From contig CALGKL010000227.1 in the NCBI GenBank assembly GCA_937930495.1, positions 1 through 5,727 on the forward strand: DNA of 5,727 nucleotides. Reading direction: 5' to 3'. This DNA comes from an uncultured Gloeocapsa sp. (lineage in GTDB: Bacteria > Cyanobacteriota > Cyanobacteriia > Cyanobacteriales > Gloeocapsaceae). Positions 1-5,727 of this stretch are shown here, one piece after another. How positions within the stretch are numbered: the first letter of the stretch is position 1; each line of letters opens with the position of its first letter. The position numbers and the translations under genes are program-made. The notes beneath the pieces were generated by a model, which did not search any database, had not been told where the DNA came from, and saw only the letters and a list, made by a program, of their open reading frames with translations.

Positions 1-230
1 TTGACTCCGGTATTAATCTCCTCGGTTAACTCAGTAACCTCTAGACTAGTCAGACGGATAGCTTCTAAGGTAGGGGGTAATTCTTCTCTGAGGGTATCTA
101 GGAGTTTTTCAGCACTACGAGCAGTACGGGATAATTCGATCAAGACAGGGATAGCTGTAAATAAAACAGCGGTTAAACTCACAGAAACGAATAAAAGAGA
201 TAAGCCAAGCCAAAACAAAGGTTCATTCAC
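1..230 (-). CDS. DUF948-type membrane protein, N-terminal part (runs off left edge)
   Basis: Translating the minus strand from a GTG at 230-228 gives 76 codons with no stop before the window edge, so the C-terminus is missing. The protein opens with (V/M)NEPLFWLGLSLLF, then a hydrophobic segment at about residues 5-30, which is probably a single N-terminal membrane anchor. A charged, helix-prone region follows (about 32-76) containing SRTARSAEKLLDTL, EELPPTLEAIRLT and EVTELTEEI. From memory of the family, this matches cyanobacterial DUF948 proteins, which resemble bacterial general-stress proteins; the biochemical role is unknown. The GTG is chosen because the family usually begins a few residues before PLFWLGLS. 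A TTG at 242-240, overlapping the upstream stop, is a weaker alternative, and an in-frame TGA at 251-249 rules out anything longer. I see no clear Shine-Dalgarno sequence. It follows the YtxH-like gene after 8 bases, so the two are probably cotranscribed and translation may be coupled. Confidence 0.8.
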   Translation of the reverse strand, partial: MNEPLFWLGLSLLFVSVSLTAVLFTAIPVLIELSRTARSAEKLLDTLREELPPTLEAIRLTSLEVTELTEEINTGV

Positions 231-238
231 TAGTTTAA

Positions 239-568
239 TCAAAAAGACTCAGATTGATTATCAGTCAGAGATTGTCCTGATTTAGCCTCTAACTTACTCG
301 CTTCTATACCCGTAGCGATCGCCTTTTGAACACGAGTGAGAGATTGATTAAATTTTTCTGTAGCCAAGCGTGACCATTTTTTACCGCGACGTTGTGCGGT
401 TGAGACGAAATCTTCCGTCAATTCTGGTAAAGCTTCTAAAGACTTTCTCACGATTACTCTAGTGTTTTTATTACCACGAGTAGCGAGGAATAAACCTGTG
501 AGGGTTCCTATGGCACTACCAATCACTAAACCTGCTATTAAATTATTTTGTTGATTTATCTTACTCAT
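239..568 (-). CDS. YtxH-like small membrane protein
   Basis: This is a 109-residue protein starting MSKINQQNNLIAG. A hydrophobic, glycine-rich segment at about residues 9-30 (LIAGLVIGSAIGTLTGLFLA) is the typical YtxH-type N-terminal membrane helix with GxxxG-like spacing. It is followed by ATRGNKNTR and a basic, amphipathic helical region (about 35-95) that may form a coiled coil, then a polar tail ending SESF. The protein is therefore probably membrane-anchored with a soluble tail. The family is often called a gas-vesicle or general-stress protein, but its molecular function is not established. The ATG at 568 is preferred over an in-frame GTG at 589 because GAGGGA (578-573) lies 4 bases upstream of it. 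The gene sits just upstream of the DUF948-type gene on the same strand, and both are small anchored helical proteins, so they may act together at the membrane; that is inference. Confidence 0.8.
   Translation of the reverse strand: MSKINQQNNLIAGLVIGSAIGTLTGLFLATRGNKNTRVIVRKSLEALPELTEDFVSTAQRRGKKWSRLATEKFNQSLTRVQKAIATGIEASKLEAKSGQSLTDNQSESF
315..322. repeat. HIP1 palindrome GCGATCGC
   Basis: A perfect 8-base copy of the highly iterated palindrome of cyanobacteria, inside the YtxH-like gene. Read on the minus strand it supplies GCG-ATC-GC(T), encoding Ala-Ile-Ala. Confidence 0.9.
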
Positions 569-572
569 CTTA

Positions 573-578
573 TCCCTC
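573..578 (-). promoter_or_regulatory. Ribosome binding site of the YtxH-like gene
   Basis: GAGGGA on the minus strand lies 4 bases before ATG 568-566. It decides the start of the YtxH-like gene in favour of this ATG over the in-frame GTG at 589-587, which would place this motif inside the coding region. Confidence 0.6.
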
Positions 579-593
579 GTTGATCCCACTTCT

Positions 594-599
594 ATTTTA
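594..599 (-). promoter_or_regulatory. Possible -10 element for the YtxH/DUF948 pair
   Basis: TAAAAT on the minus strand would start transcription near 587, about 19 bases before the ATG at 568. That is far enough to include the GAGGGA ribosome binding site. No convincing -35 hexamer is seen at 16-18 bases, so this is only a candidate based on similarity to TATAAT and on position. Confidence 0.25.
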
Positions 600-609
600 A
601 AGCTATTGT

Positions 610-615
610 TATAAT
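610..615 (+). promoter_or_regulatory. Possible -10 element for the DUF3119/pseudouridine synthase genes
   Basis: A perfect TATAAT lies 21 bases before the GTG start at 637. Transcription would begin near 622 and give a leader of about 15 bases. There is no recognisable -35 hexamer at the usual distance (the bases around 586-593 are CCACTTCT). Perfect TATAAT strings also arise by chance in AT-rich spacers, so this remains a candidate. Confidence 0.35.
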
Positions 616-636
616 CGAAGATAAAAAACTTTAGCC

Positions 637-1020
637 GTGATTACTCAATCTCCTAATACCGAAACCATCACTCTAACCCCTAGCTATCGCTTACCCTTAG
701 TTATCGTCTTACTGGGTTTAGCTTTAGCACTACTCAATCTCTGGTTAGGTTTTAGCGTCGCTAGCTTCGGCTTATTTTTAACGTTGCAAACAGCCACGAT
801 CAAGCTTAAGTTTACACCTACAGAGTTAGAGGTATATCGGGGTGAACAAAAAATTCGTCAATTTCCCTATCAAGATTGGCTCAACTGGCGTATTTTTTGG
901 CAACCTGTACCGATTTTATTTTATTTTCGCGAAGTCAAGAGTATTCATTTCCTCCCGGTTATTTTCGATAGTCAAACCCTGAAATCTTGTCTAGAAAAAT
1001 ATTGCCCAATTTCCGAGTAA
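637..1020 (+). CDS. DUF3119 family membrane protein
   Basis: This 127-residue protein has a short polar N-terminus and two adjoining hydrophobic segments (about residues 19-35 and 37-52, separated by NLWLG) that look like a membrane hairpin. A soluble domain follows, with [16 protein letters not shown] (67-81), [17 protein letters not shown] (83-99) and [11 protein letters not shown] (101-111). I recognise this tryptophan- and aromatic-rich block as the hallmark of DUF3119, a family I know from cyanobacteria and plastid-containing eukaryotes. No biochemical function can be read from the sequence. The GTG start is effectively forced: an in-frame TAA lies at 622-624 and no internal methionine follows. 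No Shine-Dalgarno motif is visible, which is common for cyanobacterial genes. The 3' end overlaps the next gene, so the two are probably cotranscribed. Confidence 0.85.
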   Translation: MITQSPNTETITLTPSYRLPLVIVLLGLALALLNLWLGFSVASFGLFLTLQTATIKLKFTPTELEVYRGEQKIRQFPYQDWLNWRIFWQPVPILFYFREVKSIHFLPVIFDSQTLKSCLEKYCPISE

Positions 1021-1604
1021 AACCCAGATATATTTTATTTTATAAACCCTACGGTGTTCTCTGTCAGTTTACCGACGAAAAATCAACCTCTACTCGTCCT
1101 ACTCTCAAAGACTATATATCTATTCCCGGAGTATATTCTGTGGGAAGATTGGACTTAGACAGCGAGGGTTTATTACTTTTAACCGATGATAACCTAGTCA
1201 AACACCGTCTCGGTCATCGGGATTTTGCCCATAAACGCAGTTATTGGGTACAAGTAGAAGGAATACCCACACCGGAAGCGTTAGCTAAATTAAGTCAAGG
1301 AGTAATCATTAAAGGAGAATTAACCCGTCCTGCCCTAGTTAAGATTTTAGCAGAAGAACCCCCCCTAGCTCCACGTCAACCACCAATTCGAGAACGTAAA
1401 CACATTCCTACCACTTGGTTAGAATTAACCCTGACAGAAGGACGTAATCGACAAGTGCGCCGTATGACAGCAGCTGTAGGTTATCCCACACTGCGATTGG
1501 TCCGTTTTGCTTTAGAAATTGGACGAGGAAGAGAGTTAACCATTCTCGGGTTACAACCGGGTCAATGGCGAGAATTAAACCCAAGAGAGATGAAAGTTTT
1601 TTAA
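987..1604 (+). CDS. rluE: 23S rRNA pseudouridine synthase, RluE-type (RsuA/RluB/RluE/RluF family)
   Basis: This enzyme converts a specific uridine of rRNA to pseudouridine; E. coli RluE acts on U2457 of 23S rRNA. With residue 1 at TTG 987, [14 protein letters not shown] (15-28) opens the fold. [15 protein letters not shown] (52-66) is the catalytic motif, with D56 as the expected catalytic aspartate. RSYWVQVEG (84-92) follows, and [10 protein letters not shown] (151-160) is the conserved C-terminal family motif. There is no N-terminal S4 RNA-binding domain, and the 205-residue length is close to that of E. coli RluE; both favour RluE over RsuA, RluB or RluF. Target specificity is inferred. 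The start is uncertain: only TTG codons are available (987 or 1002), bounded by an in-frame TAG at 969-971. Either choice overlaps the DUF3119 gene, by 34 or 19 bases. Neither has a clear Shine-Dalgarno motif, which suggests expression through translation of the upstream gene. Confidence 0.9.
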   Translation: MSRKILPNFRVKPRYILFYKPYGVLCQFTDEKSTSTRPTLKDYISIPGVYSVGRLDLDSEGLLLLTDDNLVKHRLGHRDFAHKRSYWVQVEGIPTPEALAKLSQGVIIKGELTRPALVKILAEEPPLAPRQPPIRERKHIPTTWLELTLTEGRNRQVRRMTAAVGYPTLRLVRFALEIGRGRELTILGLQPGQWRELNPREMKVF

Positions 1605-1610
1605 GTTTTC

Positions 1611-1640
1611 TTGTTTCTGTATATCCTGATTCAAAATACT
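1611..1640 (+). promoter_or_regulatory. Weak candidate promoter upstream of carB
   Basis: TTGTTT (1611-1616) and AATACT (1635-1640) are separated by 18 bases and match the -35/-10 consensus only partly (3/6 and 4/6). If real, transcription would start near 1647 and the message would include the short upstream reading frame at 1665. The sole alternative I see is TATACT at 1718-1723, which lacks a -35 partner and would exclude that reading frame. Confidence 0.15.
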
Positions 1641-1653
1641 CATTTTTTTTGTC

Positions 1654-1658
1654 AGGGA
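1654..1658 (+). promoter_or_regulatory. Possible ribosome binding site for the short frame before carB
   Basis: AGGGA lies 6 bases before ATG 1665-1667, which is good Shine-Dalgarno spacing. It is better placed than the AGGA (1750-1753) that precedes the carB ATG by 14 bases. This is the main reason for taking the short frame seriously. Confidence 0.3.
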
Positions 1659-1664
1659 TTATTG

Positions 1665-1760
1665 ATGACTAAAATTAAGGAAATTGGCGGTAAAACTCTT
1701 AAATTGTACTTTTGTTTTATACTGTTGAAAAGCAATTGGACAGAGTATCAGGAAAAATAA
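1665..1760 (+). CDS. Possible 31-codon upstream reading frame or leader peptide of carB
   Basis: An ATG with AGGGA 6 bases upstream opens a 31-codon frame ending in TAA, 7 bases before the carB ATG and in a different frame from carB. The peptide begins MTKIKEIGGKTLKLYFCF and ends TEYQEK. It has six lysines, a short hydrophobic stretch (LKLYFCFILL, about residues 12-21) and no arginine, so it is not an arginine-sensing leader of the usual kind. Its last codons contain the AGGA nearest to carB, so ribosomes finishing it could affect carB initiation. I know of no family for it. A frame of this length arises easily by chance in AT-rich DNA, and a possible -10 (TATACT, 1718-1723) lies inside it. 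Treat it as a candidate only. Confidence 0.25.
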   Translation: MTKIKEIGGKTLKLYFCFILLKSNWTEYQEK

Positions 1761-1767
1761 ATAAATT

Positions 1768-4700
1768 ATGCCTCGTCGTAATGACTTAAAGAAAATATTA
1801 CTATTAGGATCAGGACCAATCGTAATTGGACAAGCTTGCGAATTTGACTATTCAGGAACACAAGCTTGTAAAGCCCTTAGAGAAGAAGGATACGAAGTGG
1901 TTTTGGTTAATTCTAACCCCGCGTCGATTATGACAGACCCAGAAATGGCGGATAAAACCTACATAGAGCCATTAATACCAGAGATAGTAGCCCTGATTAT
2001 CGCCAAAGAAAGACCAGACGCCTTATTACCCACAATGGGGGGACAAACAGCCCTGAATTTAGCCGTAAATTTAGCCAAAAGTGGCGTATTAGACCAATAC
2101 GGCGTAGAATTAATCGGCGCCAAATTACCAGCGATCGAAAAAGCCGAAGACCGACTCCTCTTCAAAGAAGCAATGGAGAAAATAGGAATACCAGTATGTC
2201 CTTCGGGAATAGCTAATAATATAACCGAAGCTAAGGCGATCGCCGCAGAAATAGGCTCTTATCCTTTAATTATCCGTCCCGCTTTCACCCTAGGGGGAAC
2301 GGGAGGAGGAATAGCTTATAACCAAGAAGAATACGAAGAAATGGCTCAATATGGGCTAGACGCTTCACCAGTCTCCCAAATTTTAGTAGAAAAATCTCTG
2401 TTGGGGTGGAAAGAATATGAGCTAGAAGTAATGCGAGATTTAGCCGATAATGTGGTAATTATTTGTTCCATTGAAAATGTTGACCCCATGGGGGTACATA
2501 CAGGAGATTCAATCACCGTAGCACCAGCACAAACCCTTACGGATAAAGAATATCAACGTCTACGGGATGCTTCTTTAAAAATTATCCGCGAAATAGGGGT
2601 CGAAACCGGAGGCTCAAATATTCAATTTGCGGTGAATCCTATCAATGGGGAATTTATTGTAATCGAAATGAATCCGAGGGTATCTCGCTCGTCGGCTCTA
2701 GCTTCGAAAGCCACCGGTTTTCCCATCGCTAAATTCGCCGCTAAATTAGCCGTAGGTTATACCCTAGATGAGATATCTAATGATATCACCAAAAAAACCC
2801 CCGCTTCCTTTGAGCCCACTATAGATTATGTGGTGACAAAAATACCTCGTTTTGCCTTTGAGAAATTCCCCGGAGCTGAACCAATTTTAACTACCCAGAT
2901 GAAGTCCGTAGGGGAAGCGATGGCGATTGGACGCACTTTTACAGAATCCTTTCAGAAAGCATTGCGCTCGCTGGAAATAGGACGTTACGGTTTTGGGTGC
3001 GATCGAGAGGAAATGCTACCTAGTGTAACCCAGATTCGCTCCAACTTACGCATACCTAACCCCGAAAGAATCTTTGCGATTCACCAAGCCTTACAATTGG
3101 GAATGAGTGTCGAAGAAATCTATCAACTAACGGGTATAGATATCTGGTTTTTAGATAAGATGGAAGAGTTGTTAGAAACGGAAAAATACCTCAAACGGAC
3201 ACCCCTGAGAGAAATTAAGGCAACAACCTTGCGTTTGATCAAACAACAAGGATTTAGCGATCGTCAAATCGCCTTTGCTACCAAAACCACAGAAGATCAA
3301 GTTCGCTCCTACCGTAAACAATTAGGAATTATCCCAGTTTATAAAGTCGTAGATACCTGTGCTGCCGAATTTGAAGCCTTTACTCCCTATTATTACTCTA
3401 CCTACGAAACGGGAGAATCGGAAGTAACCCCCTCGGATAAACCGAAAGTAATGATCCTCGGGGGTGGACCTAATCGAATCGGACAGGGGATAGAATTTGA
3501 TTACTGTTGCTGTCACGCAGCCTTCGCCTTGAGTGCGGCTGGTTTTGAAACGATTATGGTTAATTCCAATCCGGAAACCGTTTCCACCGACTACGATACC
3601 AGCGATCGCCTTTACTTTGAACCCCTCACCAGGGAAGACGTACTCAATATCATTGAAACGGAAAACCCCGAAGGAATTATTATTCAATTTGGCGGTCAAA
3701 CCCCTTTAAAACTAGCTCTCCCTCTACAACAGTACCTGCAAAGTCCTGAGAGTGAAGTGCAAACCAAAATCTGGGGAACATCTCCCGATTCTATCGATAT
3801 AGCTGAAGATAGAGAGCGTTTTGAACAAATTTTACGGCAATTAGATATTAAACAACCCCCCAATGGGATCGCTCGCAGTTATGAAGAAGCCCTCTCCATC
3901 GCTGCTAAAATTGGTTATCCTGTGGTAGTACGTCCTTCCTATGTACTCGGCGGAAGAGCGATGGAGATCGTTTACACCGACGAACAATTAAAATACTATA
4001 TGACCAATGCGGTACAGGTTGAACCAGAGCGCCCAATTTTAATCGATAAATTCTTAAAAAATGCGATCGAGGTTGATGTAGATTCTTTAACCGATGCTAC
4101 GGGTAAAGTAGTGATCGGTGGGATTATGGAACACATCGAAGAAGCAGGGGTACATTCTGGTGATTCCGCTTGCTCCATCCCCTATATCTCACTCTCTGAC
4201 TCGGTTTTAGCCACTATTCGTCAATGGACAACTAAATTAGCCCAAACTTTACAGGTAGTCGGGTTAATGAATATTCAATACGCGGTCCAAGGAGAACAGG
4301 TATATATCCTCGAAGCTAATCCCCGTGCTTCCCGTACCGTTCCCTATGTATCTAAAGCTACAGGAAGACCACTGGCGAAAATCGCCGCTTTGGTTATGTC
4401 CGGTAAAACCCTAGAATCTCTCGGAGTCACCGCCGAAACTATCCCCTCTCATATCGCTGTAAAAGAAGCTGTGCTACCTTTCGAGAAGTTTTCGGGAACA
4501 GATACTCTCCTCGGACCGGAAATGCGCTCTACCGGTGAGGTAATGGGGATAGATGTTGATTTTGGTAAGGCTTTTGCTAAAGCAGAATTAGCCGCCGGAG
4601 TACGTTTAGCTACAGAAGGTACTATTTTTGTCTCCCTGAGCGATCGCGATAAAGTCGCCGTTGTTCCTGTGGTGCGAGATTTAATTGAGCTTGGGTTTAA

Positions 4701-5016
4701 AGTAGTGGCAACATCGGGAACATTGCGCACCCTAGAAGAGCACGGCATTGAAGGAGTAGAATTGGTCTTGAAATTACACGAAGGTCGTCCCCACGTCATC
4801 GACTTGATTAAAAACGAACAAATTCAGTTTATTATCAATACTCCTACAGGGGGTGACTATCAGGTAGACGATCGCCTAATTCGTCGTAGTGCTCTAGACT
4901 ATAAACTCCCCATTATCACCACCATCGCCGGTGCTAAAGCTACGGTAGAGGCTCTGCGCTCTCTTAAATCAGCACCTCTGGAAGTTAAAGCACTACAGGA
5001 GTATATTTCAAAATAG
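1768..5016 (+). CDS. carB: Carbamoyl-phosphate synthase large subunit (CarB)
   Basis: CarB makes carbamoyl phosphate from bicarbonate, two ATP and ammonia passed from the glutaminase subunit CarA, feeding pyrimidine and arginine synthesis in the cytoplasm. The 1082 residues are close to the 1073 of E. coli CarB. The domains are: carboxyphosphate half (about 1-400), with [17 protein letters not shown] (14-30), FTLGGTGGG (173-181) and [12 protein letters not shown] (300-311); helical oligomerisation region (about 400-555); carbamoyl phosphate half (about 558-940), with [15 protein letters not shown] (565-579), [12 protein letters not shown] (725-736) and [18 protein letters not shown] (849-866); and the MGS-like allosteric domain (about 941-1082). 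The metal-site pairs E300/N302 and E849/N851 are present. By alignment from memory, the ornithine-site residues E791, D799, E900 and T1051 are kept. For UMP binding, T982, T985, K1002 and N1024 are kept, but E. coli T1017 corresponds to P1026. No frameshift or break is seen. The ATG at 1768 gives the canonical N-terminus [17 protein letters not shown]. carA is not adjacent. Confidence 0.98.
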   Translation: MPRRNDLKKILLLGSGPIVIGQACEFDYSGTQACKALREEGYEVVLVNSNPASIMTDPEMADKTYIEPLIPEIVALIIAKERPDALLPTMGGQTALNLAVNLAKSGVLDQYGVELIGAKLPAIEKAEDRLLFKEAMEKIGIPVCPSGIANNITEAKAIAAEIGSYPLIIRPAFTLGGTGGGIAYNQEEYEEMAQYGLDASPVSQILVEKSLLGWKEYELEVMRDLADNVVIICSIENVDPMGVHTGDSITVAPAQTLTDKEYQRLRDASLKIIREIGVETGGSNIQFAVNPINGEFIVIEMNPRVSRSSALASKATGFPIAKFAAKLAVGYTLDEISNDITKKTPASFEPTIDYVVTKIPRFAFEKFPGAEPILTTQMKSVGEAMAIGRTFTESFQKALRSLEIGRYGFGCDREEMLPSVTQIRSNLRIPNPERIFAIHQALQLGMSVEEIYQLTGIDIWFLDKMEELLETEKYLKRTPLREIKATTLRLIKQQGFSDRQIAFATKTTEDQVRSYRKQLGIIPVYKVVDTCAAEFEAFTPYYYSTYETGESEVTPSDKPKVMILGGGPNRIGQGIEFDYCCCHAAFALSAAGFETIMVNSNPETVSTDYDTSDRLYFEPLTREDVLNIIETENPEGIIIQFGGQTPLKLALPLQQYLQSPESEVQTKIWGTSPDSIDIAEDRERFEQILRQLDIKQPPNGIARSYEEALSIAAKIGYPVVVRPSYVLGGRAMEIVYTDEQLKYYMTNAVQVEPERPILIDKFLKNAIEVDVDSLTDATGKVVIGGIMEHIEEAGVHSGDSACSIPYISLSDSVLATIRQWTTKLAQTLQVVGLMNIQYAVQGEQVYILEANPRASRTVPYVSKATGRPLAKIAALVMSGKTLESLGVTAETIPSHIAVKEAVLPFEKFSGTDTLLGPEMRSTGEVMGIDVDFGKAFAKAELAAGVRLATEGTIFVSLSDRDKVAVVPVVRDLIELGFKVVATSGTLRTLEEHGIEGVELVLKLHEGRPHVIDLIKNEQIQFIINTPTGGDYQVDDRLIRRSALDYKLPIITTIAGAKATVEALRSLKSAPLEVKALQEYISK
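2236..2243. repeat. HIP1 palindrome GCGATCGC
   Basis: A perfect copy in carB, read as Ala157-Ile158-Ala159 in the carboxyphosphate half. Confidence 0.9.
3602..3609. repeat. HIP1 palindrome GCGATCGC
   Basis: A perfect copy in carB, read in a different frame from the one at 2236: aGC-GAT-CGC gives Ser612-Asp613-Arg614. Confidence 0.9.
4640..4647. repeat. HIP1 palindrome GCGATCGC
   Basis: A perfect copy in the carB allosteric domain, coding Ser958-Asp959-Arg960. Confidence 0.9.
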
Positions 5017-5048
5017 TCTTTTACCTTTAAAAGCAAACTGCTCTAACT

Positions 5049-5727
5049 ATGACAACATCTAATTCTCTGCCAAAATGGCTAGAAACTCACTATTGCGCTC
5101 CTTCCTTTGGAGGTTGTGTTTTAGGAGGGATCGCAATCTGCTTTTTTGGTGCAGCGATTAATACTATGTCCGGTTGGTTGTACGTAATCAGTGGGATGAT
5201 TATCTCCCTATTGTTAGTAGGGGGTTATTTGTGTTTGCGTAGTGTACGAGAATTAAAGGTTACTCGCTCTCCAATTCAACCAGTAACGGTAGAACAAGAA
5301 TTAGAGTTAGAATTGTGGTTAGATAATCCCACACCCCAACCTAAAGGGTTTTTTCAGGTGTGGGATTTGTTACCGGTAGCTTTGACGGGTAAATCACAAT
5401 CAACTCAAAGCCTCAGTGTCTCGGAAATTTTACCCAATTCTCAACATCGTCTCTCCTACTACACCGTACCTCAAAGTCGCGGTATTTATCACTGGGAAGA
5501 GGTTTTCTTACGTAGTGGTTATCCTTTAGGTCTATTCTGGTGTCGTCGTCTTCACCTGGCGCCAGCTAAAGCGATAATTTACCCAGCTATTTTACCTTTA
5601 AATCATTGTCCTCTCATCGATAGTGCCGGTCAAGATGATAGTACCTTATTAGATAGCGATCGCCGTTATCAAGTCTCCTCAGAAGGTATGACCAAAGCAC
5701 TGCGAACTTATCGTTTTGGGGATCCTA
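5049..5727 (+). CDS. DUF58 domain membrane protein, N-terminal part (runs off right edge)
   Basis: An ATG at 5049, 32 bases after the carB stop, opens a frame that stays open for 226 codons to the window edge, so the C-terminus is missing. WLETHYCAPSFGG (10-22) leads into two membrane helices (about 20-38 and 42-64, the second beginning GWLYVISG). A soluble beta-rich region follows, with ELELELWLDNPTP (84-96), SRGIYHWEEVFLRSGYPLGL (143-162) and, at the edge, TKALRTYRFGDP (215-226). That last piece is the start of the YRxGDxxRxIHW signature of DUF58, with the remainder just past the window. DUF58 proteins often occur with MoxR ATPases and von Willebrand A-type proteins, but no such partner is visible here and the function is unknown. 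There is no Shine-Dalgarno motif. Readthrough from carB is plausible because no convincing terminator lies between them. Confidence 0.85.
   Translation, partial: MTTSNSLPKWLETHYCAPSFGGCVLGGIAICFFGAAINTMSGWLYVISGMIISLLLVGGYLCLRSVRELKVTRSPIQPVTVEQELELELWLDNPTPQPKGFFQVWDLLPVALTGKSQSTQSLSVSEILPNSQHRLSYYTVPQSRGIYHWEEVFLRSGYPLGLFWCRRLHLAPAKAIIYPAILPLNHCPLIDSAGQDDSTLLDSDRRYQVSSEGMTKALRTYRFGDP
5656..5663. repeat. HIP1 palindrome GCGATCGC
   Basis: A perfect copy in the DUF58 gene, coding Ser203-Asp204-Arg205. Confidence 0.9.

Noticed and set aside
1..285. Plus-strand open frame of 94 codons
   Set aside because: It lies antisense to the DUF948-type and YtxH-like genes, whose minus-strand translations show family-like sequence. 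The plus-strand protein is low-complexity and unrecognisable.
569..589. Extended N-terminus of the YtxH-like protein from GTG 589
   Set aside because: The added residues MGSTRDK are not family-like, and the GAGGGA ribosome binding site lies within this stretch, pointing to ATG 568.
1643..1650. T-run after the pseudouridine synthase gene as part of a terminator
   Set aside because: No stable GC-rich hairpin precedes the eight Ts, and the nearby CCTGA/TCAGG pairing encloses the run instead of preceding it.
1718..1723. TATACT as the main carB promoter -10
   Set aside because: No -35-like hexamer is found at 16-18 bases, so it was kept only as an alternative that would argue against the short upstream frame.
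1959..2165. Minus-strand open frame of 68 codons
   Set aside because: Entirely antisense to the conserved carB N-terminal domain, with no recognisable protein features.
3322..3699. Minus-strand open frame of 125 codons
   Set aside because: A shadow of carB codon usage with no family resemblance, opposite a highly conserved region.
3996..4178. Minus-strand open frame of 60 codons
   Set aside because: Antisense to the conserved second synthetase half of carB, with nothing supporting expression.
4449..4799. Minus-strand open frame of 116 codons
   Set aside because: Antisense to carB. The composition (Ser, Thr and Arg rich) is typical of a reverse-strand shadow.
5018..5033. Inverted repeat CTTTTA-CCTT-TAAAAG after carB as a terminator
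   Set aside because: The stem is six pairs with only one G-C pair and no following T-run, so it is too weak for a convincing intrinsic terminator.

Overview
The window looks like ordinary core chromosome from a moderately AT-rich cyanobacterium. Three observations support this. The palindrome GCGATCGC (HIP1) occurs five times in 5.7 kb, with several one-mismatch variants (for example near 2129, 3000, 3256, 4062 and 4870). Two of the encoded proteins, of the DUF3119 type and the cyanobacterial DUF948 type, belong to families I know mainly from cyanobacteria and plastid-bearing organisms. carB also stands without carA beside it, which is common in cyanobacteria. I cannot name a genus.

Layout. 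Positions 1-568 hold two minus-strand genes: a YtxH-like small membrane protein (239-568) and, 8 bases after it, the start of a DUF948-type membrane protein that runs off the left edge (1-230). A short divergent promoter region (569-636) separates them from the plus-strand genes. The plus strand then carries a DUF3119 membrane protein (637-1020), an overlapping RluE-type 23S rRNA pseudouridine synthase (987-1604), a 163-base gap, full-length carB (1768-5016), and the first 226 codons of a DUF58 membrane protein that runs off the right edge (5049-5727). Both edge-truncated genes were identified by direct translation.

How the genes fit together. carB makes carbamoyl phosphate for pyrimidines and arginine. 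The pseudouridine synthase modifies rRNA. The DUF948/YtxH pair and the DUF58 protein are envelope or membrane proteins of uncertain role. No shared pathway is evident, and the arrangement reads as housekeeping genes packed closely together. I see no mobile element, CRISPR array, tRNA, rRNA or sign of recent transfer.

The most interesting unexplained stretch is the gap before carB. It holds a possible 31-codon upstream reading frame with a good ribosome binding site, ending 7 bases before the carB start. It could be a leader peptide or a translational coupling element, but chance is a real alternative. I did not find an exciting undescribed system, and I judge the window to be mostly conventional.
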